DNA of 45,391 bases from CAYLLN01 sp036496265 (GTDB lineage: Bacteria; Planctomycetota; Planctomycetia; Pirellulales; Pirellulaceae): positions 1 through 45,391 of the forward strand of contig DASXLL010000364.1 of the NCBI GenBank assembly GCA_036496265.1, in the 5' to 3' direction. The position numbers were made by a program, and so were the translations under genes. Of the stretch, positions 31,888 to 40,606 are shown one piece after another; positions within the stretch are counted from its first letter, which is position 1, and the number at the start of each line of letters is the position of its first letter. The notes beneath the pieces were generated by a model that saw nothing but the letters and a program-made list of their open reading frames with translations, was not told the origin of the DNA and did no database searches.

Positions 31888-34302
31888 ATGACCCGCCCGA
31901 TGGCTACTACTTATCCCGATATCGCCCTCACGCCCGACCTCGCGTCGCTGCTCGCGGGACTTCGTCGGCGAATTCGCGTTTATATCTGGGCGGAAGGCAT
32001 CGCTCTGGCTCTGATCTGGCTGGGGCTTATGTTCTGGTTTGGCCTGGCTCTCGATTATCTGCCGGTGCTGATGGGCGCCAGCGAAATGCCGATCGTCCCG
32101 CGGGCCGTGCTGCTCGCGGCGAATGGCCTTGCCCTGGCCTACATTCTCTACCGCTGGATTGGCCGCAGAATTTTCGTCCCACTCGGCGATCGCAGCCTGG
32201 CCCTCGTCTTGGAGCGGCGATTCGACAACTTTAACGATAGCCTGGTCACAGCCGTGGAAATGGCCGGCCTGCCGGAACATGCCTCCGCCTTCAATCGTGA
32301 GCTGCTCGCCCGCACGGCACAGGAAGCCCGTGCCGGGGCCGAAACTGTGCAGTATCGCCAGGTGTTCAATAAACGGTCGCTGGCCGAAAAGATCGGAGTG
32401 GCGGTCCTCGTCTGTGGTTCCATGCTCGTGTTTATGGCCACGAACACGCAGGCGTTCGATCAAGCGGTTCAACGGCTGTACTTGCTCAGCGATGAGCCCT
32501 GGCCGCGGAGCGCGAAGATCGAGGTGGTGGGGATCGAAGTTTTGCGAAACAACACGGCGAGCGACGAAGGTCCGCGAGCCACCATGCTGGAATTTGAGGA
32601 TCGCGTGCTCAAGGTCGCCCGCGGTGCAAACGTCTCGCTCAAGGTCCGCGCCTTGCAGCCGCCGGACGCAAAATTTGTCCCTCAATACTGCACGATTCAA
32701 TATCGCACGCAGAGCAGTGGCGCCGGCGTCCGTGGCGAGCGCGGCAGCGTCAACATGAACAACTTCCGCGACACCGACGACTTCCGCAACTTCTGGTTCG
32801 ACGGCAAGCCATTCAAAGGCGTCCTCTCGACGATCGAGTTCGACGTCATCGGCTATGATCACCGCCTCAGTGGCTACAAGCTGGAAGTGGTGGATAGCCC
32901 CGCCGTCGTCGAGACGCTGCTCGACATCGTTAGCCCCAAATATATGGTCGATGAAGCGACGAGCAGTCATTTGCCCATTACCAATCAGCCGTACTTGCCG
33001 TCGGGCACGTTCATTCCGGTCGGATCGCAGGTCACCATCAAGTTCAAGGCAAATAAACCGCTGAGGTGGGCCGAGATTCGCTCGTCGGACGGCAACGACG
33101 CGCGGGTGATCGACATCCCGGCGACTGCGAAGGACGCTCAGCAGTTTGCCTATTCGATTGATAGTCTGAAAGCCAGCACGACGCTCGAGATCGCGCTGCT
33201 CGATGCCGATAACGTGGCCATCGAGCGGCCGTATCGCGTGTTTTTGACGGCGGTTGAAGATCAGCCGCCGCATATTGATGTGGCTCTTAGAGGCATCGGC
33301 AGCGCGGTAACGCCCGACGTGATGATTCCGTTTCGCGGCAAAATCACGGACGACTACGGTGTCGCCAAGACGTGGTGCGAAGTTCAAGTCGATGATCGCG
33401 GGGATGAAGTGGAGCGGCCGTTTGAGCTGCGCGCCGGCGGCGCGATCGAGCAGGTGCTCGATTTCCGTAACGAGCGGATTGAAAAGACGAAGCTGGCTCT
33501 GGCGCCGAACACCAAGCTCCTGCTCGCCGTCAAAGCCGCCGACAAGTTTGACCTCGCCGGCGAGCCGCATGTCGCGGTGGGGGATCGCTATCAGCTCGAT
33601 GTCGTCACGCCGGAAGATTTGCTCGCGCAGCTTGAGGTCCGTGAAATAGGCCTGCGGCGGCGTTTTGAATTGATCATCGACGAAATGACACAGATGCGAG
33701 ATTCACTCCTCCGGCTCAAGGCCAGCCTGGCGTCGTCTGACTCGGCGGCTGACGAATCGCGCGGCGATCTGGACCTCGACACCAAGCAACTCACTCCCGA
33801 GCAAAAGGAGCAGCGGGCGGCGGAGCTGCGGCAGCTTCGCGTGCAGCGGGCGACGCAACAAAGCCAGAAATCCGTTGCCGAAGTTCAGGGCGTGGCTGCC
33901 GGCTTTCTGACCATCCGCGAGGAGCTGATCAACAACCGCGTCGATACGGAAGACCGGAAAAATCGGCTTAAAGAGCAGATCGCCGACCCCCTCAATAAGA
34001 CCTGCAGCGAGCAATTTCCGCGGCTAGACGAGCGCTTGGCCGCCCTGGAGTCCCAACTGGCCGCCGCCGGCGCAAAAGCTGCTGCGGAAGCGACCGGTCA
34101 AGCGGCGGACCAAGCCGTCGATCAGGCCAACACCGTGTTATCAGAGCTGGAAGCCGTTTTGTCGAAAATGCAGGACCTGGAAACGTATAATGAATTGCTG
34201 GACATTGTCCGCGATCTGCTCAAGGACCAGCAAAAGCTGATCGAGCGGACGCAACAAGAGCGAAAACGGCAGACGTTGGAGGAGTTGAAGAAACTGGAAT
34301 AG
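31888..34302 (+). CDS. Large membrane protein with coiled-coil C-terminus (DUF4175-like)
   Basis: The 804-aa protein has three predicted membrane helices (about 36-57, 71-90 and 168-186). A long periplasmic beta-rich region follows (about 190-560, with NQPYLPSGTFIPVGSQVTIKFKANKPLRWAEI and DYGVAKTWCEVQVDDRGDE), and then a helical, coiled-coil tail rich in Glu, Gln, Arg and Ala (about 580-804). This resembles the DUF4175-type proteins found with MoxR/VWA clusters; I give that family only as a likely match. A TATAAT at 31871-31876 lies 12 bp before the ATG, without a well-spaced -35. A conserved-looking frame on the other strand (31834-33570) is a compositional shadow. Confidence 0.82.
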   Translation: MTRPMATTYPDIALTPDLASLLAGLRRRIRVYIWAEGIALALIWLGLMFWFGLALDYLPVLMGASEMPIVPRAVLLAANGLALAYILYRWIGRRIFVPLGDRSLALVLERRFDNFNDSLVTAVEMAGLPEHASAFNRELLARTAQEARAGAETVQYRQVFNKRSLAEKIGVAVLVCGSMLVFMATNTQAFDQAVQRLYLLSDEPWPRSAKIEVVGIEVLRNNTASDEGPRATMLEFEDRVLKVARGANVSLKVRALQPPDAKFVPQYCTIQYRTQSSGAGVRGERGSVNMNNFRDTDDFRNFWFDGKPFKGVLSTIEFDVIGYDHRLSGYKLEVVDSPAVVETLLDIVSPKYMVDEATSSHLPITNQPYLPSGTFIPVGSQVTIKFKANKPLRWAEIRSSDGNDARVIDIPATAKDAQQFAYSIDSLKASTTLEIALLDADNVAIERPYRVFLTAVEDQPPHIDVALRGIGSAVTPDVMIPFRGKITDDYGVAKTWCEVQVDDRGDEVERPFELRAGGAIEQVLDFRNERIEKTKLALAPNTKLLLAVKAADKFDLAGEPHVAVGDRYQLDVVTPEDLLAQLEVREIGLRRRFELIIDEMTQMRDSLLRLKASLASSDSAADESRGDLDLDTKQLTPEQKEQRAAELRQLRVQRATQQSQKSVAEVQGVAAGFLTIREELINNRVDTEDRKNRLKEQIADPLNKTCSEQFPRLDERLAALESQLAAAGAKAAAEATGQAADQAVDQANTVLSELEAVLSKMQDLETYNELLDIVRDLLKDQQKLIERTQQERKRQTLEELKKLE

Positions 34303-34396
34303 GGCGAGGGCCGTCTAACTTTGGTCGGCTGACGGGCGATCGGGTGGCTGTGGATCGCGGAGCGGACCACGGCTAATCGCGGAAACGGAGCCACGG

Positions 34397-36421
34397 ATGA
34401 AACACAAATTGACACGGACGAGCATGTCGCGGCTGTTCTGGCTGCCTTGCTCCCTCTCTGCGCTCTTGGCGTCCTCCGCGGTGATTCTCTGCCTCTGTCT
34501 ATGCTCCACGTCATTCGCACAAGACGAAGGCAAATCGGAGGCTCCAGCCGCCTCCGGTCCTTCATCCGCCGATGAGCTCGCCCTCGAACAAAGCCGAGTC
34601 GCTGACAAATACTCCAAGCTCGAACAGCTCATGCTAAAGATGGCCGAGTTGGAAGGGCAGACGAATCCCAAGCGGGCCCAGCTTCTCACGCGGGCCGTTG
34701 AGCAATCAAAAGAGCGCCTCACCAAGCCGCAACTCGAAACGCTCGTCAAGCTGCTGAACCAAAAGCAGCTCAAGCGGGCCATGGACGGCCAGACCACCGT
34801 GCAGGCCGATCTCAAGGCCCTGCTGGAATTACTCATGAGCGAGGACCGCTCCGACCGCCTCAAGAGCGAGCAGCAGCGGCTCAAAGAATACATCAAGGAA
34901 GTCGAGCGTCTGATTCGCCTCGAAAAATCGCTCCAAGGTCAGACCGAAAGCGGCGCGAACGCTAAAAAGATGGCCGACGAGCAAGCCCGCATCGCCGCTC
35001 AGACGGGCGATCTCTCGAAAAAGATTCGCGAGAACGAAGAGCCAGCCGAAGCGCAAGAAGGTGCCGACAAGAAGAATGAGCCGTCCGAGGGAAAGTCCGG
35101 CGATCCAGGCAAACAAGACAAGTCGCCCGACGGCAAGTCGGACAAAGAGAATCAAGCCGGCAATGAGAATCAAGGCGGCAAAGAGAATCAAGGCGACAAA
35201 GATAAGAAGGACGGCAAGTCGGACGAAAAATCGCCGGACGAGAAGGGCGATCAGAGCAAATCGGGCGATCAACAATCCGGCGACCAGAAGAGCGGCCAAA
35301 AAGGCGGTGACGATAAGTCTGGTAAGCAAAAGTCGGGGAAGCAAAAATCTGACAAGCAGAAGTCAGACAGTCAGAAAAAATCGGACGATAACCAGAAAAA
35401 GCCCGACGGCAGCAAAGGTCAGCAATCGGAGCAACAGCCAGGCCAACCAGGCGAAAATCAGCCCAGCGAACAGAATCAACAAGACCAAAATCAACAGGGC
35501 CAGCAAGGCCAACAACAGCAGGGCCAACAGGGCCAGCAGAAGCAGCAAAACGAAAATCAGCAGCAGCAACAGCAAGATAATCAACAACAAAATCCCGCTC
35601 GCCAGCGCCTCGATCGCGCCCAAGAGCGAATGCAAGAAGCTCAGAAGAAGCTGGACGAGGCCAAACGCAGCGAATCGATCGAAGAACAACGAGCCGCCCG
35701 CGAAGAGTTGGAAAAAGCCAAGGCCGAGCTGGAAGAAATTTTGCGGCAGCTTCGCGAGGAGGAAATTGCCCGCACGCTCGCGCAGCTTGAGGGCCGCTTC
35801 CGCAAGATGCTGCAGATGCAGCTTGCCGTCAATGAATCGACGCGCCGTCTCGATCAGCTTCCGGCCGAACGCCGCGGCGAGCCTTTTTTGGTTCAATCGG
35901 GCAAGCTCTCGGCTGACGAGAAGAAAATCGCCGTCGAAGCGCAGAAAGCCCTGACGCTCTTGCAGGAGGAAGGCTCGTCAATCGCCTTTCCCGCCACCGT
36001 CGAGCAAATGCATGCCGATATGGAGCAGCTCACTCAGCGGCTGGCTGACGCCAAGATCGACGGCATCACCATCGGCGTCGAGGAAGACATTGTCGCCGCG
36101 CTGGAAGAACTGATCGCCGCTCTGCAGCAGGCCCAGCGCGATCAGGAAGAGAAACAGCAACAGCAGCAACAACAACAGCAGCAGCAGGGCGACGACGAGC
36201 AACCGCTGGTCGATCAAATTGCCGAATTGCGGATGATCAAATCACTGCAAGAGCGCGTCAATAAGCGCACTCAGCGTTACGCCAAGCTGTTAACGGACGA
36301 AAACGACCCCATCGGCCGCGCCGAAGCGCCCGAGTTAGCGGATGCCGTAAAAAAGCTCGGCGATCGGCAGCATGAAATCTTTCGCATCACTCGCGACATT
36401 GTTTTAGGGAAAAATCAATGA
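34397..36421 (+). CDS. Secreted Gln/Lys/Asp-rich coiled-coil protein
   Basis: The 674-aa product starts with a signal peptide (residues 1-42; hydrophobic core LSALLASSAVILCLCLCSTS, cleavage near FAQ). An N-terminal helical part (about 60-220) is followed by a low-complexity stretch (about 220-400) rich in Lys, Ser, Asp, Gly and then Gln (runs such as QQGQQGQQQQGQQGQQKQQ). A long coiled coil (about 400-500, RLDRAQERMQEAQKKLDEAK) and further helices with a second Gln run (about 590) complete it. No enzymatic motif is seen. It may be a stretched periplasmic scaffold. The signal core is encoded by a repeat-like segment shared with the gene at 40603. The stop overlaps the next start by 4 bp. Confidence 0.82.
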   Translation: MKHKLTRTSMSRLFWLPCSLSALLASSAVILCLCLCSTSFAQDEGKSEAPAASGPSSADELALEQSRVADKYSKLEQLMLKMAELEGQTNPKRAQLLTRAVEQSKERLTKPQLETLVKLLNQKQLKRAMDGQTTVQADLKALLELLMSEDRSDRLKSEQQRLKEYIKEVERLIRLEKSLQGQTESGANAKKMADEQARIAAQTGDLSKKIRENEEPAEAQEGADKKNEPSEGKSGDPGKQDKSPDGKSDKENQAGNENQGGKENQGDKDKKDGKSDEKSPDEKGDQSKSGDQQSGDQKSGQKGGDDKSGKQKSGKQKSDKQKSDSQKKSDDNQKKPDGSKGQQSEQQPGQPGENQPSEQNQQDQNQQGQQGQQQQGQQGQQKQQNENQQQQQQDNQQQNPARQRLDRAQERMQEAQKKLDEAKRSESIEEQRAAREELEKAKAELEEILRQLREEEIARTLAQLEGRFRKMLQMQLAVNESTRRLDQLPAERRGEPFLVQSGKLSADEKKIAVEAQKALTLLQEEGSSIAFPATVEQMHADMEQLTQRLADAKIDGITIGVEEDIVAALEELIAALQQAQRDQEEKQQQQQQQQQQQGDDEQPLVDQIAELRMIKSLQERVNKRTQRYAKLLTDENDPIGRAEAPELADAVKKLGDRQHEIFRITRDIVLGKNQ

Positions 36422-37482
36422 GCGGAACCCTCCATCACCTGCGATTAGCGGTCATTGCGCTCGCGGCAAGCGGCTTGTTCGCCGCGCTGGCAATCGCCCA
36501 AGACGATCTCGAGCGCCGCGCCACCTGGTCCATTCCCACGACCGCCGAAATCAAGGCCAAGCTCGACGATTATCTGGCCACGAAAAAGCTCGTCGAAGAT
36601 GACCGCCTGAAAATCGAAGCCCTTTGGCCGGACGAAGCCACCCCGCTCGATGGTGGCGAACTGCTCGACCGCGTAACGGCGTCGCTTGCCGTTGTGGAGC
36701 CCAAGGCCGCCGAAGTTGTCCGTGCGGTTCGCGACAATAGCATTCTCTTGACGCCACCGACATTCGCAGGTCTGAGCGACGAATCATTGCCGGCTCTCGT
36801 CCGCGATAACTTGCGTCTGCTCGTCGGCCGCTGGCTGGCGCAGCGCGATCTGGTCGATGAGTCGCTCGACGTTCTGAAAAATGTCGGCACCGACGACGTC
36901 GCCGATCCCGCGACACTGCTCTTCTATCAGGCAATGGGCTATCACCGCCTGCTTAAGAAAGACGACTGTCTTGCTGCCGTATTAAAGCTACTTGAGCGGC
37001 GCGACGACCTGCCGCGCCGCTACGTCACGCTCGCCAAGCTGATGGAAGCCGACATCAAGCCGCTCAAGGAAGATTCGCTCGATGAAATCGCCCGCATGAT
37101 GGACGATATTCGCCGCCGCCTGGCCTTGGCCCGCGCTGGCAAGGTCGTCCGCGACGAGGAAGACGAGGTCATCAAGAAACTGGAAAAGATGATCGATGAT
37201 CTTGAGCAGCAGCGGCAGATGAAGCAGCAACAAAAACAGCAATCCAAAAACGCCAAGAGCGCCCGCCAGCCCAGTAGCCCGATGCAAGACAGCCAGCGAG
37301 CCGAGCTCAAAGGCGCGGGCGACGTCGATCCTAAAAACAATGGCAAGCGCGACGGCTGGGGCAATCTGCCGCCCAAGGAACGCCAAGAAGTGCTGCAGCA
37401 AATCGGCCGCGAGCTGCCCGCCCACTTCCGCGAGACGATCGAAGAGTATTTCAAGCGCCTCGCACAGGATGGAGTGAAGTGA
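36418..37482 (+). CDS. Secreted helical-repeat protein of unknown function
   Basis: The 354-aa protein has a signal peptide (RLAVIALAASGLFAALAIAQ, residues 9-28). The body is all-helical and TPR-like (DLVDESLDVLKNVGTDD, LLFYQAMGYHRLLKKDDCLAAVLKLLERRDD, RRYVTLAKLMEADI), with a charged helix and Gln/Lys run near 265-285. The C-terminal segment GWGNLPPKERQEVLQQIGRELPAHFRETIEEYFKRLA is the short motif often seen at the end of planctomycete proteins in this operon type. A 4-bp overlap (ATGA) couples it to the gene before; the next start overlaps its stop. Binding partner and role are unknown. Confidence 0.82.
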   Translation: MSGTLHHLRLAVIALAASGLFAALAIAQDDLERRATWSIPTTAEIKAKLDDYLATKKLVEDDRLKIEALWPDEATPLDGGELLDRVTASLAVVEPKAAEVVRAVRDNSILLTPPTFAGLSDESLPALVRDNLRLLVGRWLAQRDLVDESLDVLKNVGTDDVADPATLLFYQAMGYHRLLKKDDCLAAVLKLLERRDDLPRRYVTLAKLMEADIKPLKEDSLDEIARMMDDIRRRLALARAGKVVRDEEDEVIKKLEKMIDDLEQQRQMKQQQKQQSKNAKSARQPSSPMQDSQRAELKGAGDVDPKNNGKRDGWGNLPPKERQEVLQQIGRELPAHFRETIEEYFKRLAQDGVK

Positions 37483-38780
37483 CCGTGCCCCGGCTGAATA
37501 CTGTTTCGCTTTTTTCCGCGTGGATTGCCGCCGCTGCGGCCATTATTTCTGCTGCGCCCGCTAGGGCCGCAGAGCCGTCGATCATCGCCCGCCCCCTCGA
37601 AGGCGACAGCATCAAAGGACGCCTGATCGAGCTCGGTGCGGACGCAATCAAAATCGCTGTTGGCCAAGACGTCCGCGACCTCGCGCCAGCGAAGTTGATG
37701 TGGATCGAGTTTGCAACTCCCGGTGTGTCCCAAAAACCGTCGCTCTGGCTGGACCTGGTCGATGGCTCGCGCGTCTCCGCCGCAACTTACCTGGCCCGCG
37801 AAGGCAAAGCCACCGTTGGCCTCGCCACCGGGCAGACGATCGAGATGCCCACACGTTCGATTCGCACTGTCCGCTTTCAACAGCAGTCGCCCGAACTGGC
37901 CCTGCAATGGCGAGAAATCACGTCATCGATGGCATCCGGCGACTTGATCGTGATGCGGAAGACGTCCACACGAACCATCGAGCAAGGCGAAAACGAGCCA
38001 CGAACGATCACCGAGCAAGCCCTCGATCAGCTCGAAGGAACGCTGCACGAAGTGACCGCCGATACCGTGCGGTTTGAAATCGATGGCGACAAGGCCGCGA
38101 TTCGCCGCGAGAAGCTCGAAGGACTCGTCTATTACCAGCCGACCAGACGCGAATCCGCCGCGCCGCGTTGCCGGCTGCACGATGCCGCTGGCTCGAACTG
38201 GGCGCTCCGCGAAGCGACACTCGCCGGCAATCGGCTGAGCGTTACCACCGTCGGCAATGTTTCGTTCGAGTTGCCGCTTAGCATGGTTGCCAAGCTCGAT
38301 TTTTCCGTCGGCAATGTCTCGTTTTTAGCAGACTTGGAGCCCGATTCCGGCGGTGGCGAAATTCCCGTCAGCCTGCAGCCAGCCGCGATGAGCTACAAGT
38401 TCAGCCGCGTGTTTCAACTTCGCACGCGCCCACCGCTCGGCGCTGACAGCTTCCGCATCGGTGGCCAACGATTCGAAAACGGCCTGGCGGTGCATAGTCC
38501 TTCGAAGCTGGTCTATCGCGTTCCTGACGGCTTCAAAAAGTTTTATGCCGTTGCGGGAATTGACGACTCGGTCGTCGCAGCCGGTAGCTTCAATCTGGTA
38601 ATTCTCGGCGACGGCAAGGAGCTGCACCGCGAAAAATACACGCCCGAAAGGCCGCGCGAGGCTCTACCGCTGGTGTTTGACGTCGCCGGCGTTCGTCGCA
38701 TCACGATTTCGCTCGAACCGGCCGACGGCCAAGATATCGGCGATCAACTCGACCTCTGCGAAGCGAGGTTCACGCGATGA
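37479..38780 (+). CDS. Secreted NPCBM-domain protein
   Basis: The 433-aa protein starts with GTG overlapping the preceding stop and has a signal peptide (NTVSLFSAWIAAAAAIISAAPARA). Two beta-rich stretches (about 40-110 and 130-230) contain repeated phrases such as VDGSRVSAATYLAREGKATVGLATGQTIEMPTRSIRTVRF, which look like small SH3-like or LSm-like barrels. The C-terminal third (about 310-432) matches the NPCBM carbohydrate-binding domain: GADSFRIGGQRFENGLAVHS, FYAVAGIDDSV, VILGDGKELHREKYT and VAGVRRITISLEPADG. Binding to envelope or environmental glycans is plausible. The next gene overlaps its stop by 4 bp. Confidence 0.86.
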   Translation: MTVPRLNTVSLFSAWIAAAAAIISAAPARAAEPSIIARPLEGDSIKGRLIELGADAIKIAVGQDVRDLAPAKLMWIEFATPGVSQKPSLWLDLVDGSRVSAATYLAREGKATVGLATGQTIEMPTRSIRTVRFQQQSPELALQWREITSSMASGDLIVMRKTSTRTIEQGENEPRTITEQALDQLEGTLHEVTADTVRFEIDGDKAAIRREKLEGLVYYQPTRRESAAPRCRLHDAAGSNWALREATLAGNRLSVTTVGNVSFELPLSMVAKLDFSVGNVSFLADLEPDSGGGEIPVSLQPAAMSYKFSRVFQLRTRPPLGADSFRIGGQRFENGLAVHSPSKLVYRVPDGFKKFYAVAGIDDSVVAAGSFNLVILGDGKELHREKYTPERPREALPLVFDVAGVRRITISLEPADGQDIGDQLDLCEARFTR

Positions 38781-40606
38781 GTCGAATTGGTCATTGGTCA
38801 TTGGTCATTGGTCATTGGTGCATGCTCTTCGGGGCGTGCCTTGCCGATGTTCCTCAATCGGTACTGGACGCCGAGAAGGCTCGCATCGCCGCCATTTCGA
38901 AGGCCACCAAAACCGCCATCGCCGTCTTCGCCAATGAAGGCAACGGCGGAGGCTCCGGCGTCGTGATTTCGCCCGACGGCTATACGCTCACCAATTATCA
39001 CGTCGCCCAGCCAGCAGGCTCGTACATGCGCTGCGGCATGGCCGACGGCCATCTTTACGACGCGGTGATCGTCGGCATCGACCCCACGGGCGACGTGGCC
39101 CTGATCAAGCTCCTGGGCCGCGACGATTTTCCCACAGCCGTGATGGCCAACAGCGACGAAGTGAAAATCGGCGATTGGTGCTTCGCCGTCGGCAATCCAT
39201 TTTTGCTGGCGACCGATTTTCAGCCCACGGTGACGTACGGCATCGTCTCCGGCACGCACCGCTATCAGCCCCCGGCCGGCACATTGCTCGAATATACCGA
39301 TTGCATCCAGACCGACGCGGCGATTAACCCCGGCAACTCCGGCGGCCCGCTGTTCAACGCCAATGGCGACCTGATCGGCATCAACGGCCGCGGCAGCTTC
39401 GAAAAACGCGGCCGCGTCAACGTCGGCGTCGGCTACGCCATCTCGATCAATCAGGTCAAGAATTTCCTCGGCTGTCTCAAGAGCGGCCGAATCGTGGATC
39501 ACGCCACGCTCGGTGCCACCGTCGCCATGGGCGAGCGCGGTACTGTCCGTGTGTCGAACATTCTCGAATCGTCCGACGCCTATCGCCGCGGCCTCCGCTA
39601 CGACGACGAGATCATTTCCTTCGCCGGCCGGCCGATCGATTCGCCCAACGCCTTCAAAAACATCCTCGGCATCTTCCCCAAAGGCTGGCAGGTGCCGATT
39701 GTGTTTCGCCACGACGGCCAACAGCGCACCGCCACGGTCCGGCTCACAGGCGTCCACGGTGAAGAAGAGCTGATTCAACTGTTGACGCGCAAGCCGAAAC
39801 AAGACGAAGAGCCGCCGGAAGGCCCGCGGCCGCGCCCTGGTCAGCCAGGGGAGCCCAAACGGCCCAAGGGCAAGTCGCCAAGCCCCGAGCCAAAGCCCGA
39901 CGACCAGCAGCCCATTCCGCGCGGGCCAGGGCGCCAGGCCCATAAAGAGATCGAAGTGCCGGCGGAAATACAAAAGCTGATTAAGCCGAAGACTGGCTTC
40001 GCGAACTATTACTTCAACGAATTAAATCGTGACCGTGTTTGGAAGTCTTTCCAATCTCGCGGTGACTTCTCAACGGCCGCCGGCACTTGGAAGCTAAGTG
40101 GCGAGTGGGCCAGCGCCGGCAAAGTTGAAGTGACGCTGGCTGACGATAGCAGCTCCGGCAATTTTCCACTCGGCCCGGTGAAGTTGGACGCCTCGCAAGA
40201 CCTCGATCAGCAGCTTGGCCCGCCCGGCAGCGGCGGCTTGCTCGTCGCGCTCCATCTCTGGCGGCAAATGCTGGTCGAAGGCCCCGAAAAATTCGGCAAT
40301 GTTGTCTATTACGGCACCGCGCCGCTCAATGGCCAGGCCGAACAGGCTGAAATCATCCTCGGCACGCGCAACGTCGCCGACCTTCGCCTTACGTTCAATG
40401 CAACAGGCGACCAATTGCTCTCGCTCGAAATGATCGCGGACGCCACCGATGACGGCTGCGAACTCCGTTTCGCCGACTACCGACCCGTCGGCGACCGGCA
40501 GCTACCGCATCGCATTGAAGTTCATCACGGCGACGAGCTTGTCGGCCAAATTCAATGGCAACAGATCGAGCTGCCCTCCTCAAAAGATGAGGAGAAAAAG
40601 CCGTGA
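38777..40606 (+). CDS. Trypsin-like serine protease with PDZ domain (HtrA/DegP-like), active
   Basis: The 609-aa protein has the full catalytic triad: His75 in LTNYHVAQ, Asp106 in DPTGDVALIKL and Ser188 in NPGNSGGPL, in a chymotrypsin-like fold (about 45-235). One PDZ domain follows (about 240-340, VSNILESSDAYRRGLRYDDEIISFAGRPI), then a Pro-rich linker (345-395) and a beta-rich C-terminal domain of unknown type (about 410-600). Residues 4-14 of the N-terminal export signal (IGHWSLVIGHW) are encoded by five tandem heptamers. The hydrophobic stretch ends at LFGAC, so it could be a lipoprotein. The start overlaps the NPCBM stop (ATGA). Confidence 0.9.
   Translation: MSRIGHWSLVIGHWCMLFGACLADVPQSVLDAEKARIAAISKATKTAIAVFANEGNGGGSGVVISPDGYTLTNYHVAQPAGSYMRCGMADGHLYDAVIVGIDPTGDVALIKLLGRDDFPTAVMANSDEVKIGDWCFAVGNPFLLATDFQPTVTYGIVSGTHRYQPPAGTLLEYTDCIQTDAAINPGNSGGPLFNANGDLIGINGRGSFEKRGRVNVGVGYAISINQVKNFLGCLKSGRIVDHATLGATVAMGERGTVRVSNILESSDAYRRGLRYDDEIISFAGRPIDSPNAFKNILGIFPKGWQVPIVFRHDGQQRTATVRLTGVHGEEELIQLLTRKPKQDEEPPEGPRPRPGQPGEPKRPKGKSPSPEPKPDDQQPIPRGPGRQAHKEIEVPAEIQKLIKPKTGFANYYFNELNRDRVWKSFQSRGDFSTAAGTWKLSGEWASAGKVEVTLADDSSSGNFPLGPVKLDASQDLDQQLGPPGSGGLLVALHLWRQMLVEGPEKFGNVVYYGTAPLNGQAEQAEIILGTRNVADLRLTFNATGDQLLSLEMIADATDDGCELRFADYRPVGDRQLPHRIEVHHGDELVGQIQWQQIELPSSKDEEKKP
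38786..38820 (+). repeat. Tandem heptamer ATTGGTC inside the protease signal-peptide region
   Basis: Four perfect ATTGGTC copies and a fifth ATTGGTG lie immediately after the third codon. Three copies (21 bp) equal seven codons, so gain or loss of three units keeps the frame. Confidence 0.9.

Noticed and set aside
31834..33570. Long open frame (578 codons) on the minus strand opposite the large membrane protein gene
   Set aside because: Its translation is Arg/His/Gln-rich without domain signs. The plus-strand frame has membrane helices, beta-rich region and coiled coil, and fits the operon direction.
38786..38820. Short tandem repeats considered as a CRISPR array
   Set aside because: Units are 7 bp without spacers, and no cas gene is present; the same holds for all other heptamer tracts.
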